Shown here: in pieces, positions 36,150-46,971 of the stretch
How the letters are laid out: the number at the start of each line of letters is the position of its first letter
How positions within the stretch are numbered: position 1 is the stretch's first letter
DNA from: Owenia fusiformis
Lineage: Eukaryota; Annelida; Polychaeta; Sabellida; Oweniidae
DNA: 64,000 nt
NCBI GenBank assembly: GCA_903813345.2
Contig: CAIIXF020000001.1
Coordinates: forward strand, 248,001 to 312,000
Reading direction: 5' to 3'
Notes under the pieces: model-generated
The model's database searches: none
The model's input: only the letters and a program-made list of their open reading frames with translations
Told to the model about the DNA's origin: nothing
Position numbers and translations under genes: made by a program

Positions 36150-38560
36150 GGCAAGTGCGAATTTCAAACTTCAAAATGGCGTAGAATCTAAACCGGGGGT
36201 CGGATTGCAATTTTAATTTCAGATCCGGATTCCTGAGGAAATTCTACCCCTAATTCATAACTCATACTTTAAAATTGGAGATTTTTTTATTTTGACCTAC
36301 ATTTCGGACACCATATCTCAAAAGTGGGTCAAAAAACTTATTGACGGCAAAATGTTACATTATTAGCACACTCTTTGCTACAAGTATACAAAATTTCGGA
36401 GAATATCATTGAAGTGTAGTGTCAGAATCGCAAAATAAAAAAAACTATGAATTTGACCTAGATTTTGAACTAGGTATTTTGGTGTCCAAACTTTGAAGGA
36501 AAGTAGCTTTTGAGGTCCCCTTCTTCTATGGGCTTTCATTATGTTTAGCTGTACTCATTCTTTATCTCGTATTTTTACACTTCAAAAAATTATTCGGTCC
36601 CATTGATTTAACATGGGGCACCAAATTTAGCGATTTTTGAGATCTCAAAACGCCATAACTTCAGAACAAGTAGTCGGACCGAAATTTGGTTTGCAGATCT
36701 AGATTTCTGAGAAAATTCTACCCTTAATTCATAACTCATACGTTAAATTTGGAAAACTTTTTACTTTGGCCTACTTTTTGGACACCATATCTCAAAAGTG
36801 GGTCAAAATACTTTCTGACGGCAAAACGCTAACACTATTAGCATACTCTTTGCTACCTGTATACAACATTTTAAAGCAAATCATTTAAATATAGTGTCAG
36901 AATCGCAAAAATAAGGGATAACTATAAATTTGACCTAGATTTTGACCTAGGCATTTTGGTGTCCAAATTTGGGAGCTAAGTAGCCTTTGAGGTCCCCTTC
37001 TTTAATAGCTTTCATTATATTAAGCTGAACTCAGTCTATATCTTGTATTTTACACTTCACAAAAATCTTTTTTTTCCATTGACATAACATGGGGCACCAA
37101 ATTTAGCGATTTTTGAGCTATCAAAACGACATAAATTCCAAACCAAAAGTCGGATTTAAATTTGGTTTGCAGATTTGGATTCCTGAGAAAATTCTACCCT
37201 TAATTCATAACTCATACGTTAAATTTGGAGAATTTTTTAGTTTGACCTACTTTTCGGACACCATATCTCAAAAGTGGGTCAAAATACTTTCTGACGGCAA
37301 AAGGCTTACACTATTAGCACACTCTTGGCTACATGTATACAAATTTTTGAAGAATATAAATAATCTGTAGTGTCAGAATCGCAAAATTAAGGAAAAACTT
37401 TGAATTTGACCTAGATTTTGACCTAGGCATTTTGGTGTCCAAATGTTTATGAAAAGAAGGTCTTGTGGTCCCTTTCTTTTATGGGCTTCCATTATGTTTA
37501 GCTGTGCTTAGTCTATATCTTGTATTTTACACTTCAAAAAAATATTTTTTCCCCTTGAATTAACATGGGGCACCAAATTTAGCGATTTTTGAATTTTCAA
37601 AACGCCATAACTTCTGAACCGGAAGTCGGATCGAAATTTGGTTTTCAGATTCTGAATCCTGACGAAATTCTACCCCTAATTCATAACATATACGTTAAAT
37701 TTGGATTTTTTTTATTTTGACCTACTTTTTGGACACGCCATAACTTCCGAACCGGAAGTCGGATCGAAATTTGGTTTGCAGATTCGGATTTCTGAGAAAA
37801 TTCTACCCTAAATTCATAACTCATACGTTGAATTTGGAGAACTTTTTATTTTGACCTACTTTTCGGACACCATATCTCAAAAGTGGGTCAAAATACTTTC
37901 TGACGGCAAAAGGCTAACACTATTAGCACACTCTTCGCTACCTGTCTACAAAATTTGGAAACAAATCATTAAAGTGTAGTGTCAGAATCGCAAAAATAAG
38001 TTAAAACTTTGAATTTGACCTAGATTTTGACCTAGGCATTTTGGTGTCCAAATTTTTATGAAAAGAAGGTCTTGTGGTCCCTTTCTTTTATGGGCTTCCA
38101 TTATGTTTAGCTGTGCTTAGTCTATATCTCGTATTTTACACTTCAAAAAAATATTTTTTCCCATTGAATTAACATGGGGCACCAAATTTAGCGATTTTTG
38201 AATTTTCAAAACGCCATAACTTCTGAACCGGAAATCAGATCGAAATTTGGTTTTCAGATTCTGAATCCCGAGAAAATTTCCTATAAGACTGATATCCTCG
38301 ACATTGGATTCGGTGAAATTTGTTTTGGACCTCGTTTTCGGACACTGATATCTCGAAATCGGTTTGAGATACCAAAAAACTAAATCGACCCTAGGTTTTC
38401 TACTTTTTTATGAGGAACACAATGAAAAAAACCAGGATCAAAAATATTGAAGGACGACCGAGATAATGGGAAAAAGTGACAAAGTACTGGATTTGACCTA
38501 GTTCTTGACCTTTGACCTAGATAAAAATTTGACCTAATTTCCCAGAAAGCCAGATACATT
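36150..38560. repeat. Tandem repeat of about 475-bp units, five plus a partial
   Basis: The phrase cgccataacttc...aaatttggttt recurs at about 36,178, 36,652, 37,126, 37,604, 37,737 and 38,213, giving spacings of 474, 474, 478, 133 and 476. The unit also holds ggacaccatatctcaaaagtgggtc and tgacctagattttgacctagg. The 133-base spacing marks a truncated unit. Its text resembles SINE-like or satellite families, but I cannot name it. Confidence 0.93.
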
Positions 38561-38614
38561 CCCTAGTTAATCATGTAAGCAGCTTAAAGTAAGCTCTTCT
38601 AGTTGGTGAGAAAT

Positions 38615-38700
38615 CTGGGAAGGAGGAAGAAGAAGAATAATAATAATAATAAAGAAAACTGGCAAAAGCAATAGACTCCAGATTTTCATCTGGAGTCTAA
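38615..38700. repeat. A-rich (AAT)n tail followed by a short perfect hairpin
   Basis: gaagaagaagaataataataataataaag is followed by a hairpin of 10 bp stem, agactccaga/tctggagtct. This looks like the 3' end of the repeat family to its left, possibly a retroposon tail. Confidence 0.6.
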
Positions 38701-40308
38701 TTACCCCTCACATAGGCATCCACAGGGAGGCTGCATTTTGCCAAGTTTTTTGAGGTAAGGAAGCTACATGTATAGGCTTCAAGATAATTTATTTTGGGGT
38801 TTATTTGGGAATCAAAAATTGAGACATTAAATCAAGTAGGCATCACACATTAGGTAGCCCAGTTCAATTTGTTCAAATTAAAACACTTATTACACAAAAC
38901 CATTTATTCACCATCGGTCCATAGTGCAACACAAATATAAGCCAAATCTGCCTAATGGTATTCAAGTAATTTCCTGAACAGATGGGAGGACTGATTTTAA
39001 GGGAGCATCAATAAAATTGTAAATAAACTGCTTCGATCTATTTCTACTCGGAAACGGTACAGAGAATATTCACTAAATGCTTTATATTGGGGGCTTTGTA
39101 ATTTCCCTAGTCTACATAATCCCTCGTGTTGCTTTGTATAATGCACCTTGTGACGCACATCAACTCCCAACTCCCACACACATGCACACAATGGATGTGT
39201 AGTATCTACTTAAACATGAATATACCGTTGCAATTCAGATTCAGTAAAAAAGGTAACCATGGTAACAAAGAATATAATGCAGAGTGATTGTGTTTGTTGA
39301 TCATCTGAGTGACACTTGGATTTAATAGAAGTATTGATCTAAAGGGATTACTGATGAAATCATTGGATAAGGTAGCATTAACACAACATCATCATGTAAT
39401 ATGCACTCCTGCTTGTAAGGTGATGGTAATGTCAATTAAGAAGCAAAACACAAGAACCTGCCTAATACCTGCATGCTCAGATAGAAACACTTATCGGGTA
39501 CATGTATGTCCCTCTGAAAAGGTTAATCCACTAGAGACACTGGATATGATGAAATGTGAAGCAATTTGGTACACAAAGGAACACTCGATATCATGAATAT
39601 GTTATTGTCAGTTATTGTTATTTATTGGCTTTCAAATGCACAGAATAGGCTTGTGAGATTAACATGGACATCAATGGAATATCAATCAGGGAATAGCATG
39701 TCATACTGTCATCATATTGATAACTATATAAAATAGAAAACAATCAACATGAAAACCAGCAGGGCATGACTACATTCTACAGGGATCACATTTGTTAGTC
39801 TTAACTGTTGTTAGCCATTGGGAGATAAATGTCCACTGACATTTTAGAAACAAGGCATGAAATAAACATGATCAGATAAATATTTTGCAAGGGAATAGTA
39901 TTAATTGGATGAGGACTCTACCAATATAGTTGCTACCGGCAACTGATTTTATTATTTATCTTGGTGGTATGGAGCAAGCATGGTGGACAAACCCTAGTAA
40001 GTATATAAAATCTGATGAATATATAAGGAAAATCATTATTAGCTGGCCTGTTATTATCTCAATAGATCAATAAGGCACAATCATTAGTGAAGAAGTGCTT
40101 CTACAAGCAACTAGTTAATAATGACAACTTCACAAAGAGCATATCCTATTGAACAAAGGATTGTTATGATTAATGGTGGATGCTTTATTTTATTTTAATA
40201 TGTTAGCAACATTACACCTGGCAGGCTCTTTATCAAATAGGATCAAAGGATCACTATTAGGCCTTGTTTACCATCCCTTGGGGAATTTACTGTAAAATGA
40301 AATACATA
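38701..40308. other. Intron, no feature recognised
   Basis: Non-repetitive AT-rich sequence. A 95-codon open frame at 39,309-39,596 on the plus strand has no recognisable domain and no splice-site or codon support, so it is not called a gene. This stretch could hold upstream exons or the promoter of the RING-like gene that follows, but none is evident. Confidence 0.4.
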
Positions 40309-41033
40309 ATTTCACCATAATATAGAAAAGTGCAGTATATTATGGAATATGAGTATCCACCATAATATAGATAAGTGCAGTATATTATGGAATATGAGTA
40401 TTCACCATAATATAGATAAGTGCAGTATATTATGGAATATGAGTATTCACCATAATATAGATAAGTGCAGTATATTATGGAATATGAGTATTCACCATAA
40501 TATAGATAAGTGCAGTATATTATGGAATATGAGTATTCACCATAATATAGATAAGTGCAGTATATTATGGAATATGAATATTCACCATAATATAGATAAG
40601 TGCAGTACATTATGGAATATGAGTATTCACCATAATATAGATAAGTGCAGTATATTATGGAATATGAGTATTCACCATAATATAGATAAGTGCAGTATAT
40701 TATGGAATATGAGTATTCACCATAATATAGATAAGTGCAGTATATTATGGAATATGAGTATTCACCATAATATAGATAAGTGCAGTATATTATGGAATAT
40801 GAATATTCACCATAATATAGATAAGTGCAGTACATTATGGAATATGAGTATTCACCATAATATAGATAAGTGCAGTATATTATGGAATATGAGTATCCAC
40901 CATAATATAGATAAGTGCAGTATATTATGGAATATGAGTATTCACCATAATATAGATAAGTGCAATTATATTATGGAATATGAGTATTCACCATAATATA
41001 GATAAGTGCAGTATATTATGGAATATGAGTATT
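40309..41033. repeat. 45-bp minisatellite, about 16 copies, open on both strands
   Basis: The unit gataagtgcagtatattatg plus 25 more bases repeats with almost no variation. A variant pair (aatatgaata with gtacatta) recurs 225 bases (five units) apart, at 40,571 and 40,796, so a five-unit block was duplicated. The period is a multiple of three, so each strand has one frame open across the array, encoding a repeated 15-mer. It lies directly upstream of the RING-like gene. Confidence 0.97.
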
Positions 41034-41074
41034 TACCTTCTGGCATAAATGACTTGAAGTGTTTTATTTTTCAG

Positions 41075-41261
41075 GTGCAAAAGACAAGTGCAAGAATTGA
41101 TAACAATTTGTCAGCAACAAGATTAGAATTTGGAACACGAAACAAAGGCAATCAATTATTTGCATTCTGTTTCAAATGCAATCACTATTACACGAGAGGC
41201 AAAGAGATCCATACTGAGACAAGCAACAGTGGAGAATATCCTAGTGGGTGATTAACTGACA
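41075..41261 (+). other. Probable 5' untranslated exon part of the RING-like gene
   Basis: A good 3' splice site, tgttttatttttcag|GTGC, ends at 41,074 and is followed by 187 bases before the start codon at 41,262. Exon sequence here is less AT-rich than the intron. This suggests an upstream plus-strand exon left of or beyond the 45-bp array, which I could not locate. Confidence 0.4.
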
Positions 41262-41819
41262 ATGGGGAATGAGTTGTGCTTCTGTATCCTCAGTGACACT
41301 GATGACAGCAGTGACACTAATGAACATAGTGAACATGTGCCTCTGCAAAAGTTCAACCAGAACAACCTGGACAGAATACCAGATCACAAACAATCAAAGG
41401 TTCCTATCATTGAGAACACCCAGAATGATAATGGAATGGACATCCATAGTGACAGACCACATGATTTATTCTCTCATGACGTGACTAACATGGATCCTGG
41501 ACTCCTAAGCTGTAGAAGTTGCTATGAACGTTATGGTCAAGAAGAGAGACAGCCATTTATTCCAGACAAAAAACACTCGTTATGCAGTATATGCTATGAT
41601 AACATGAAAGAGGTGCATGGTGAACCGTTCCCTTGTCACATGTGTCATGATTCTATTTATTCAGCGCCATGTAAGAAAATTAAGTTCACTGATCCATATG
41701 ACATTGACATGTTAGAGCTAATTGAGGCCTGGGATGCCAAGCATGGGGCCTCACATAAGCATGGAGCCTCACATAAGCATGGGGCCTCACATAAGCATAG
41801 GGCCTCACATCACCACTGA
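41262..41819 (+). CDS. RING-finger-like protein with His-rich tail, nested gene
   Basis: 185 residues, single open exon, start ATG in gacaATGGGG. Residues 84-128 have zinc-ligand spacing of a TRIM-type RING: C84-x2-C87-x14-D102-x2-H105-x2-C108-x2-C111-x13-C125-x2-C128, with Asp where the third ligand is normally Cys. The following segment (DMLELIEAW) resembles the LLELIE helix after TRIM RINGs. Gly-2 lies in MGNELC, which fits an N-myristoylation site, and Cys-6 and Cys-8 could be palmitoylated. Residues 11-75 are polar and acidic, probably disordered. The tail (160-185) repeats GASHKH, from an 18-bp tandem duplication. It lies on the strand opposite the host gene, in its 28.5 kb intron. Ubiquitin-ligase activity is uncertain because of the Asp. 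An AATAAA lies 150 bases downstream. Confidence 0.72.
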   Translation: MGNELCFCILSDTDDSSDTNEHSEHVPLQKFNQNNLDRIPDHKQSKVPIIENTQNDNGMDIHSDRPHDLFSHDVTNMDPGLLSCRSCYERYGQEERQPFIPDKKHSLCSICYDNMKEVHGEPFPCHMCHDSIYSAPCKKIKFTDPYDIDMLELIEAWDAKHGASHKHGASHKHGASHKHRASHHH

Positions 41820-41969
41820 GTATGGACAACAAAGGACAATTTCAATTTTTAAAGTCTTTGTTAAAATTATTGTTAATTGTGCAGTTAAGTGAACCAGAAA
41901 CATATAAAATGCTGTTAGTATTGGTCATCATTAGTAAAAACTTATTTTTCAAAAGTTTGACATCAAACT

Positions 41970-41975
41970 AATAAA
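41970..41975 (+). promoter_or_regulatory. Polyadenylation signal of the RING-like gene
   Basis: AATAAA 151 bases after the stop codon, at a normal distance for a short 3' UTR. Confidence 0.5.
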
Positions 41976-42073
41976 ATTACACTACAGCCTATTTTCTGGT
42001 GTGACTCATTCGCTAGAATTAAATGAAGGACCCATGGCCCTGTGCTCACACAGTATAGAACCTTTAGAGGAAT

Positions 42074-42103
42074 ATTGATTTGATTTGATTTGATTTGATT
42101 TGT
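42074..42103. repeat. (TTTGA)n microsatellite
   Basis: Five to six TTTGA units. The complement, CAAAT, is the tail of the L2-like element at 6,703, so this may be the tail of a minus-strand copy whose body is lost, but no body was recognised beside it. Confidence 0.7.
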
Positions 42104-42284
42104 AGTCTCGAACTTTGAGAAACTAAGATAGCACAGTTTGAGACCTAGTTTGATGACCTTGACCTTTGACCTTGAAAATTTAAGTTTTTCTGAGCTCAGT
42201 AGGTCTTTTGTGATTAAGCCAAAATTTGAATCTAAAAATCAATTTGAATAATCAACTTTGTGACCTTAAAAAGGTCACTGAAGG

Positions 42285-42905
42285 TCAGAAAATGTTACCT
42301 TTTGACATCAAAATCGGTAATTTATCAGGTAAATTCACTGAAGGAAGGAAAAATTTACTTATTGACGTCAAAATCAGCAATTTCACGGGTTTCTGCAAAC
42401 TTGGGAAATGGCGAAGACTGGTCAAATAGGCATTATGGATATGCATAAAATGAATGTGGATATGACTCCAATATGAATATAGCAGTTTCAATTTGTGTGG
42501 CCAATGTTGATGGACGTCATTTGTTGCTGCTGCATCAGTGTCTTCATTTGTTGCCTTTTTTCTTCTTTATTGTCTTCTTTTTTCTTTCTTTGACTTGATT
42601 GTCTTGTATTAGATTGTGAATGTGATGTTTGTAATTTTCTTTTTTCAGTATCCAGACTTGAGACATAGGTGGGTTAAACATTTTGATCCAGCCAGAAAAC
42701 TCTCCCCTTACGTTTACTGGTTCTTTCGTTGTCTTATACATGTATTGGATATGTCTTCAATCATGATGTGTCTTCTTACTTCTCTTAGTTTACTCTCTTT
42801 GCGGAGAGTAATACTTCTTCTTTCATGGTCATTTGTTAATTTTGTCAGATGGACCAACGGATGGATGGACAGACGGACAGACGCCAAGTCGATCCCAAAG
42901 ACTCA
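42285..42905. repeat. Dispersed repeat copy 1 with GATGGA/GACGGA end
   Basis: It shares, with 43,290-43,590, the order: tgacgtcaaaat, gcaatttc, cttgg-aaatggcg, ataggcattatggat, ggatatgactc, atttgtgtggc-aatgttga, then a GACGGA run and a tcactgtgtga end. Copy 1 has an extra insertion between the aatgttga block and the GACGGA run. This is a dispersed non-autonomous family. Confidence 0.7.
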
Positions 42906-43289
42906 CTGTGTGAGCCAATTCAAATTGACACAAGTTGAAAAATACCCATTATTATCATATTTTAACATCAAATATTGGTAAAAAAACAGTAACAATTTAA
43001 TCCTAACATATACTAAGTAATTTGTAGAGTGGTTAAATCTAGTAAGAATTTAATTCACTGCAAGAAATGATGAAGTATAAGGACAAACTTTGAGAAACTT
43101 GTCAATCACAAAACCTGCCACTCTTGACTTAATACATGAGAGAGTTCACTGAAAATGTCCTACTTTTTGTAAAGTGTTAATTGTTTTGTCAATTTAATTC
43201 CAAGAGCTTTGAAATCTTCAGAGAACATATGTTGCACATACAGCAACTATCACTACTCATATGAAAGTTTTAACAAAGTGTCTGGTATT

Positions 43290-43590
43290 TAGAGAAAATT
43301 TGACTTTTTGACGTCAAAATTGGCAATATCTCAGAAACCAGGTGAACTTGGTAAATGGCGGTGAAAGGTAAAATAGGCAGTATGGATGCATAAATGAAAT
43401 TGGATATGACTCGATACAAATTGAAGTTTTAATTTGTGTGGCAAATGTTGACGTTATACGCAATATTACTAAACACAAGTGAAATTCGGAAGAATGAATG
43501 GACCAACAGACGGACGGACAGATGGACCAACGGATGGATGAACAGATGGATGGATGGAAGCCTAGACAATCTCATAGGCTCACCGTGTGA
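43290..43590. repeat. Dispersed repeat copy 2 with GATGGA/GACGGA end
   Basis: The shorter copy of the family at 42,285-42,905. It ends with a 65-base GACGGA/GATGGA run and then gctcaccgtgtga. No coding capacity. Confidence 0.7.
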
Positions 43591-44254
43591 TCCAAAAATA
43601 TAAGACTTACCTTAAGAATAAGGCTGTCACTTACTGCCTGAAGTTAGTAAACATTAATGAATGTCAGCACATAGACTTTGTTGCGTCAACCATTTAGCAT
43701 AAGCACAATATTCAAGAGATATTTAGTTAACTGTAAAACTCACTTTCTTCTTCATGAGTCCTGGAAGTTATATTACACACTACAACCGAACACATGTGAA
43801 ATTCAAATTTTTGGTTCACTTTATTTTGAGCACACATGTGCACATGTTAGTCACTTTGAACTATACTTTCACATTTAAATGGCGAGTCGATCTGTAAATG
43901 AAGTCCTTTTTATTTTACATGCAAAAAAATAACCAGAAGAAGCAAACTTTGTGCAGATTTCCCCTATTGTAAAGATAAAATTAAAAATTGCCTAACATTT
44001 ATTTATCAGCTACTATGCTTAAAATAAAGCTGATATAGTTACATTTAAGAATTTTTCCCAACTTCTGGAAGGTAAATGATTGTCTCAATCTTCAGCTTAT
44101 TTTAATTTGGTATCTAGCGAGTCAGTCAGGAGTTAAAATATGCTATCATTCATATACGATTCATATCAAATCATTGTTCCTATGCTTTAACATGGAACTT
44201 TCTTTAGCCAGTGAATAACGAACAAGATAACAACAACGCCAAGGCATAGCAAAT
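43591..44254. other. Intron, no feature recognised
   Basis: AT-rich single-copy-looking sequence. A 66-codon open frame at 43,678-43,878 has no domain or splice support and was not called. Confidence 0.4.
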
Positions 44255-44660
44255 CCCAAAGAACAGCATTGGCTGCCATTTTTGAAAATGGCTGCCTATT
44301 AGCCAAATTGTCACCCAAGAGTGTCATATGCTGCTTACTGTTCAAATATAAAATTTCAACAGAACAGATCCTTTACTCTTCCAGTTAATGCAAAATTCGT
44401 AAAGTATCACACATAAAAATTCGCTCCACTACATGTCCAGTAAACAACAGCGTAAAATAGCATACATACTGCAAAGTTGCTGCCATATTTTAAAATGGCC
44501 ACTCATGAGCCAAATCATCACAGGAGGCACAACGTGCTTCTAATTATTCACATATAATTTCAACAAAGTAGCTCCTTTACTTCTCCAGTTAAGGCAAAAA
44601 ATGCAAAATAACACACATAATAAAAATGGTGACCATTTTTCAAAATGGCTGTGCACTGGC
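44255..44660. repeat. Degenerate tandem duplication, about 190-bp unit
   Basis: Two units share tgccat-ttttgaaaatggc, gagccaaat-tcac, atataa-atttcaac, tcctttact-ttccagtta and a cacacataa ending. Divergence is perhaps 25 percent by eye, so the duplication is old. Confidence 0.6.
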
Positions 44661-45892
44661 AAAATTGTCATAAAAGTATAAACAGGGTGGTCCAAAAAAA
44701 TGGGACACTCGTATTTCAAAAAATAAATATTGATTTTCTTGTTGAAAACATGTCATACCAGTGGATAGAGAATTTATTCATCTTTAATTTGGTATATCAT
44801 AAGTTCAAATTTTATATCATGTCTGTCAACCAGCGTTCATAATATAAATGACGTCATATTTGTTTCAAAACGGATTTTCCAAACCTTGCAAAAACCAAGT
44901 TTTTTTGTCAACTCTATTTATATAAATAGACATTCAATATATCCACCATTTTGATTAATTATGGCCCTCTATTTTGTCCTAAACTGCTGTTGATACAATG
45001 AATTCCACTTCTCAGCAATTCTATTCTTAATAAGGGACTGAGTAGATGTAAGGGGTTCATGCTACACCAATTCTGTTTGTTCTCCCAATACGTGGTAGTC
45101 CCAGACATTGACATCTGGTAGTCCCAGACATTGACATCTGGTAGTCCCAGACATTGACATCGGATCATCCAATCATGTTTTCTTGGACCATCCTGATATG
45201 AGCTCATTTTCCAGTCATTACATTTTCCAACAAGATGGGGCACCAATCAATAAATCCCATAAGAGTGTCAAAGGTTTAAAGGAAATGTGCCTAGAATCAT
45301 CCCCTTAATCACTGCCCGCCCCAAAACCCAACATCTGGGACTACCACGTATTGGAAGAACTATCAGAATTGGTGTACCATGAAACCTTCACATTCATTCA
45401 GTCCCTTAGAGAAATTCATTGTCTCAACAGCATATAAATTATGCTATTGACCAATTTAAGCCAAAACTGAGGGCTATAATTGATCAAAATGTTGGATATA
45501 ATCACTAGGGCAGAGCATTTGTACTGAAAGGAGCGTTTTCAGTACAAATATGTACTGAAAAATGTACTTGTTTTGTTTCGGTACAAATTTAAGTATATTT
45601 TTGTACTGAAAAATGCACTGAATTTTTTTCAGTATATTTTTCAGTACAAATTCATGTACTGAAAAATATACTGAATTTTAAGTGAAAAATGCACTGAAAA
45701 TTTAAGGATAAATTTAAGTACAAATATATACTGAAAAATGTACTGAAATTTAAGTGCAAAAGTCAGTATAAAAATGTACTGAAAAATATACTGAAATTTA
45801 AGGATAATTTTAAGTGTAAATATATGCAATGAGAAATATTTGTGCCAAATAATGGAAATAAGAGAAAACGTAAATGTAAGGCATACTTTATA

Positions 45893-46620
45893 AACTCTAA
45901 ATCACTCAAAAAGTTCTTAGAATGGTGAAAAAGTGAATGATTTTAAAAAAAAATTTGGCCGGGGGGGGGGGGGGGGGGGTTCGCTTGGACCCCTGAAACC
46001 CCCCCAACAGGAATGCTATTACATTATGAAATTATTTTGGATGCTTCCTAAATTACAGCAGCCTTTAACCAAACTTAAAAAAAGAGTCTCTCTGTAATCA
46101 GGTTTTGTTTTGCCTTGTCAAAATATTTTGTTTTGTTAGTGGATTAATAAAGTTTCTTTAGACACATCCTTTAAAGCAGACTCTAATCAAACTGGAGAGG
46201 CTAGGTTTACTGTAATCAAGTGATTTCCTTTTTAGAAGTTATGTTTATGGATTGTTTATGGATTCATTGAAAACGGCCTAAATCACTCAAAAAGTTCTTA
46301 GAATGGTGAAAAAGTGCATGATTTTAGAAGATTTTTTGGCCAGGGGGGGGGGGGGTGGGGTTCGCTTGGACCCCTGAACCCCCCCCCCCCCCAACAGGAA
46401 TGCTATTACATTATGAAATTATTTTGGATGCTTCCTTTACAGCAGACTTTAACCAAACTTAAAAGAGTCTCTCTGTAATCAGGTTTGTTTTGCCTTGTCA
46501 AAATATTTTGTTTTGTTAATGGATTAATAAAGTTTCTTTAGACACATCCTTTGAAGCAGACTCTAATCAAACTGGAGAGGCTAGGTTTACTGTAATCAAG
46601 TGTTTTCCTTTTAATAAGTT
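45893..46620. repeat. Tandem duplication of about 385 bp with poly-G/poly-C tracts
   Basis: Two copies of aaatcactcaaaaagttcttagaatgg... follow each other at about 45,898 and 46,281 inside the CACTA-ended element. Copy 1 has a G19 run (45,961-45,979) and copy 2 has G13-T-G4 then C14-15. In each copy the G run is followed by ttcgcttggacccctgaa and a C run, so a GC-only hairpin or G-quadruplex is possible. Length of such runs is often wrong in assemblies. Confidence 0.88.
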
Positions 46621-46971
46621 ATGTTTTTGGATTAAATTATTTAAGACGCATCCTGTAATAATATCTGATTTCATTTTCTTCATCAATAAATTTCTTTTTA
46701 GCCAGATCAAACCTATCAAATATAATGCATATATAAGGGTTATGTACTGGGAGGTTTTGGATACCCATATTTCCTGAGGGATAAACCCTTTATTCAAAAC
46801 TGATCGTACATAACATGTGTATTCCATACCTTTTGAGGTTTCTACTTATTAAGTTCTAAAATTCAAAAACATTAAAGGTACACATTTTCTCAGTCTTAAA
46901 AATAAGTTTTTCATGAGATTTTCACTCATATTGCTTGAGCAAATTAATTAATTGATATCAAAATTAAAATA

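Noticed and set aside
39309-39596. 95-codon plus-strand open frame
   Set aside because: No recognisable domain, no splice or polyadenylation context, and its length is expected by chance in a 1.6 kb stretch.
40287-40996. Open frames of 182 and 215 codons on opposite strands
   Set aside because: Both are translations of the 45-bp minisatellite. Repetition with a period divisible by three explains them.
41006-41251. 81-codon open frame leading from the 45-bp array toward the RING-like gene
   Set aside because: It crosses the splice acceptor at 41,074 and ends 10 bases before the RING-like start. It is better explained as array plus 5' untranslated exon.
42616-42981. 121-codon plus-strand open frame
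   Set aside because: It runs through a dispersed repeat and a GACGGA microsatellite. No domain or splice support.
44959-45246. Independent 95-codon minus-strand gene
   Set aside because: It is a shifted-frame reading of a mariner-like transposase C-terminus within the foldback element.
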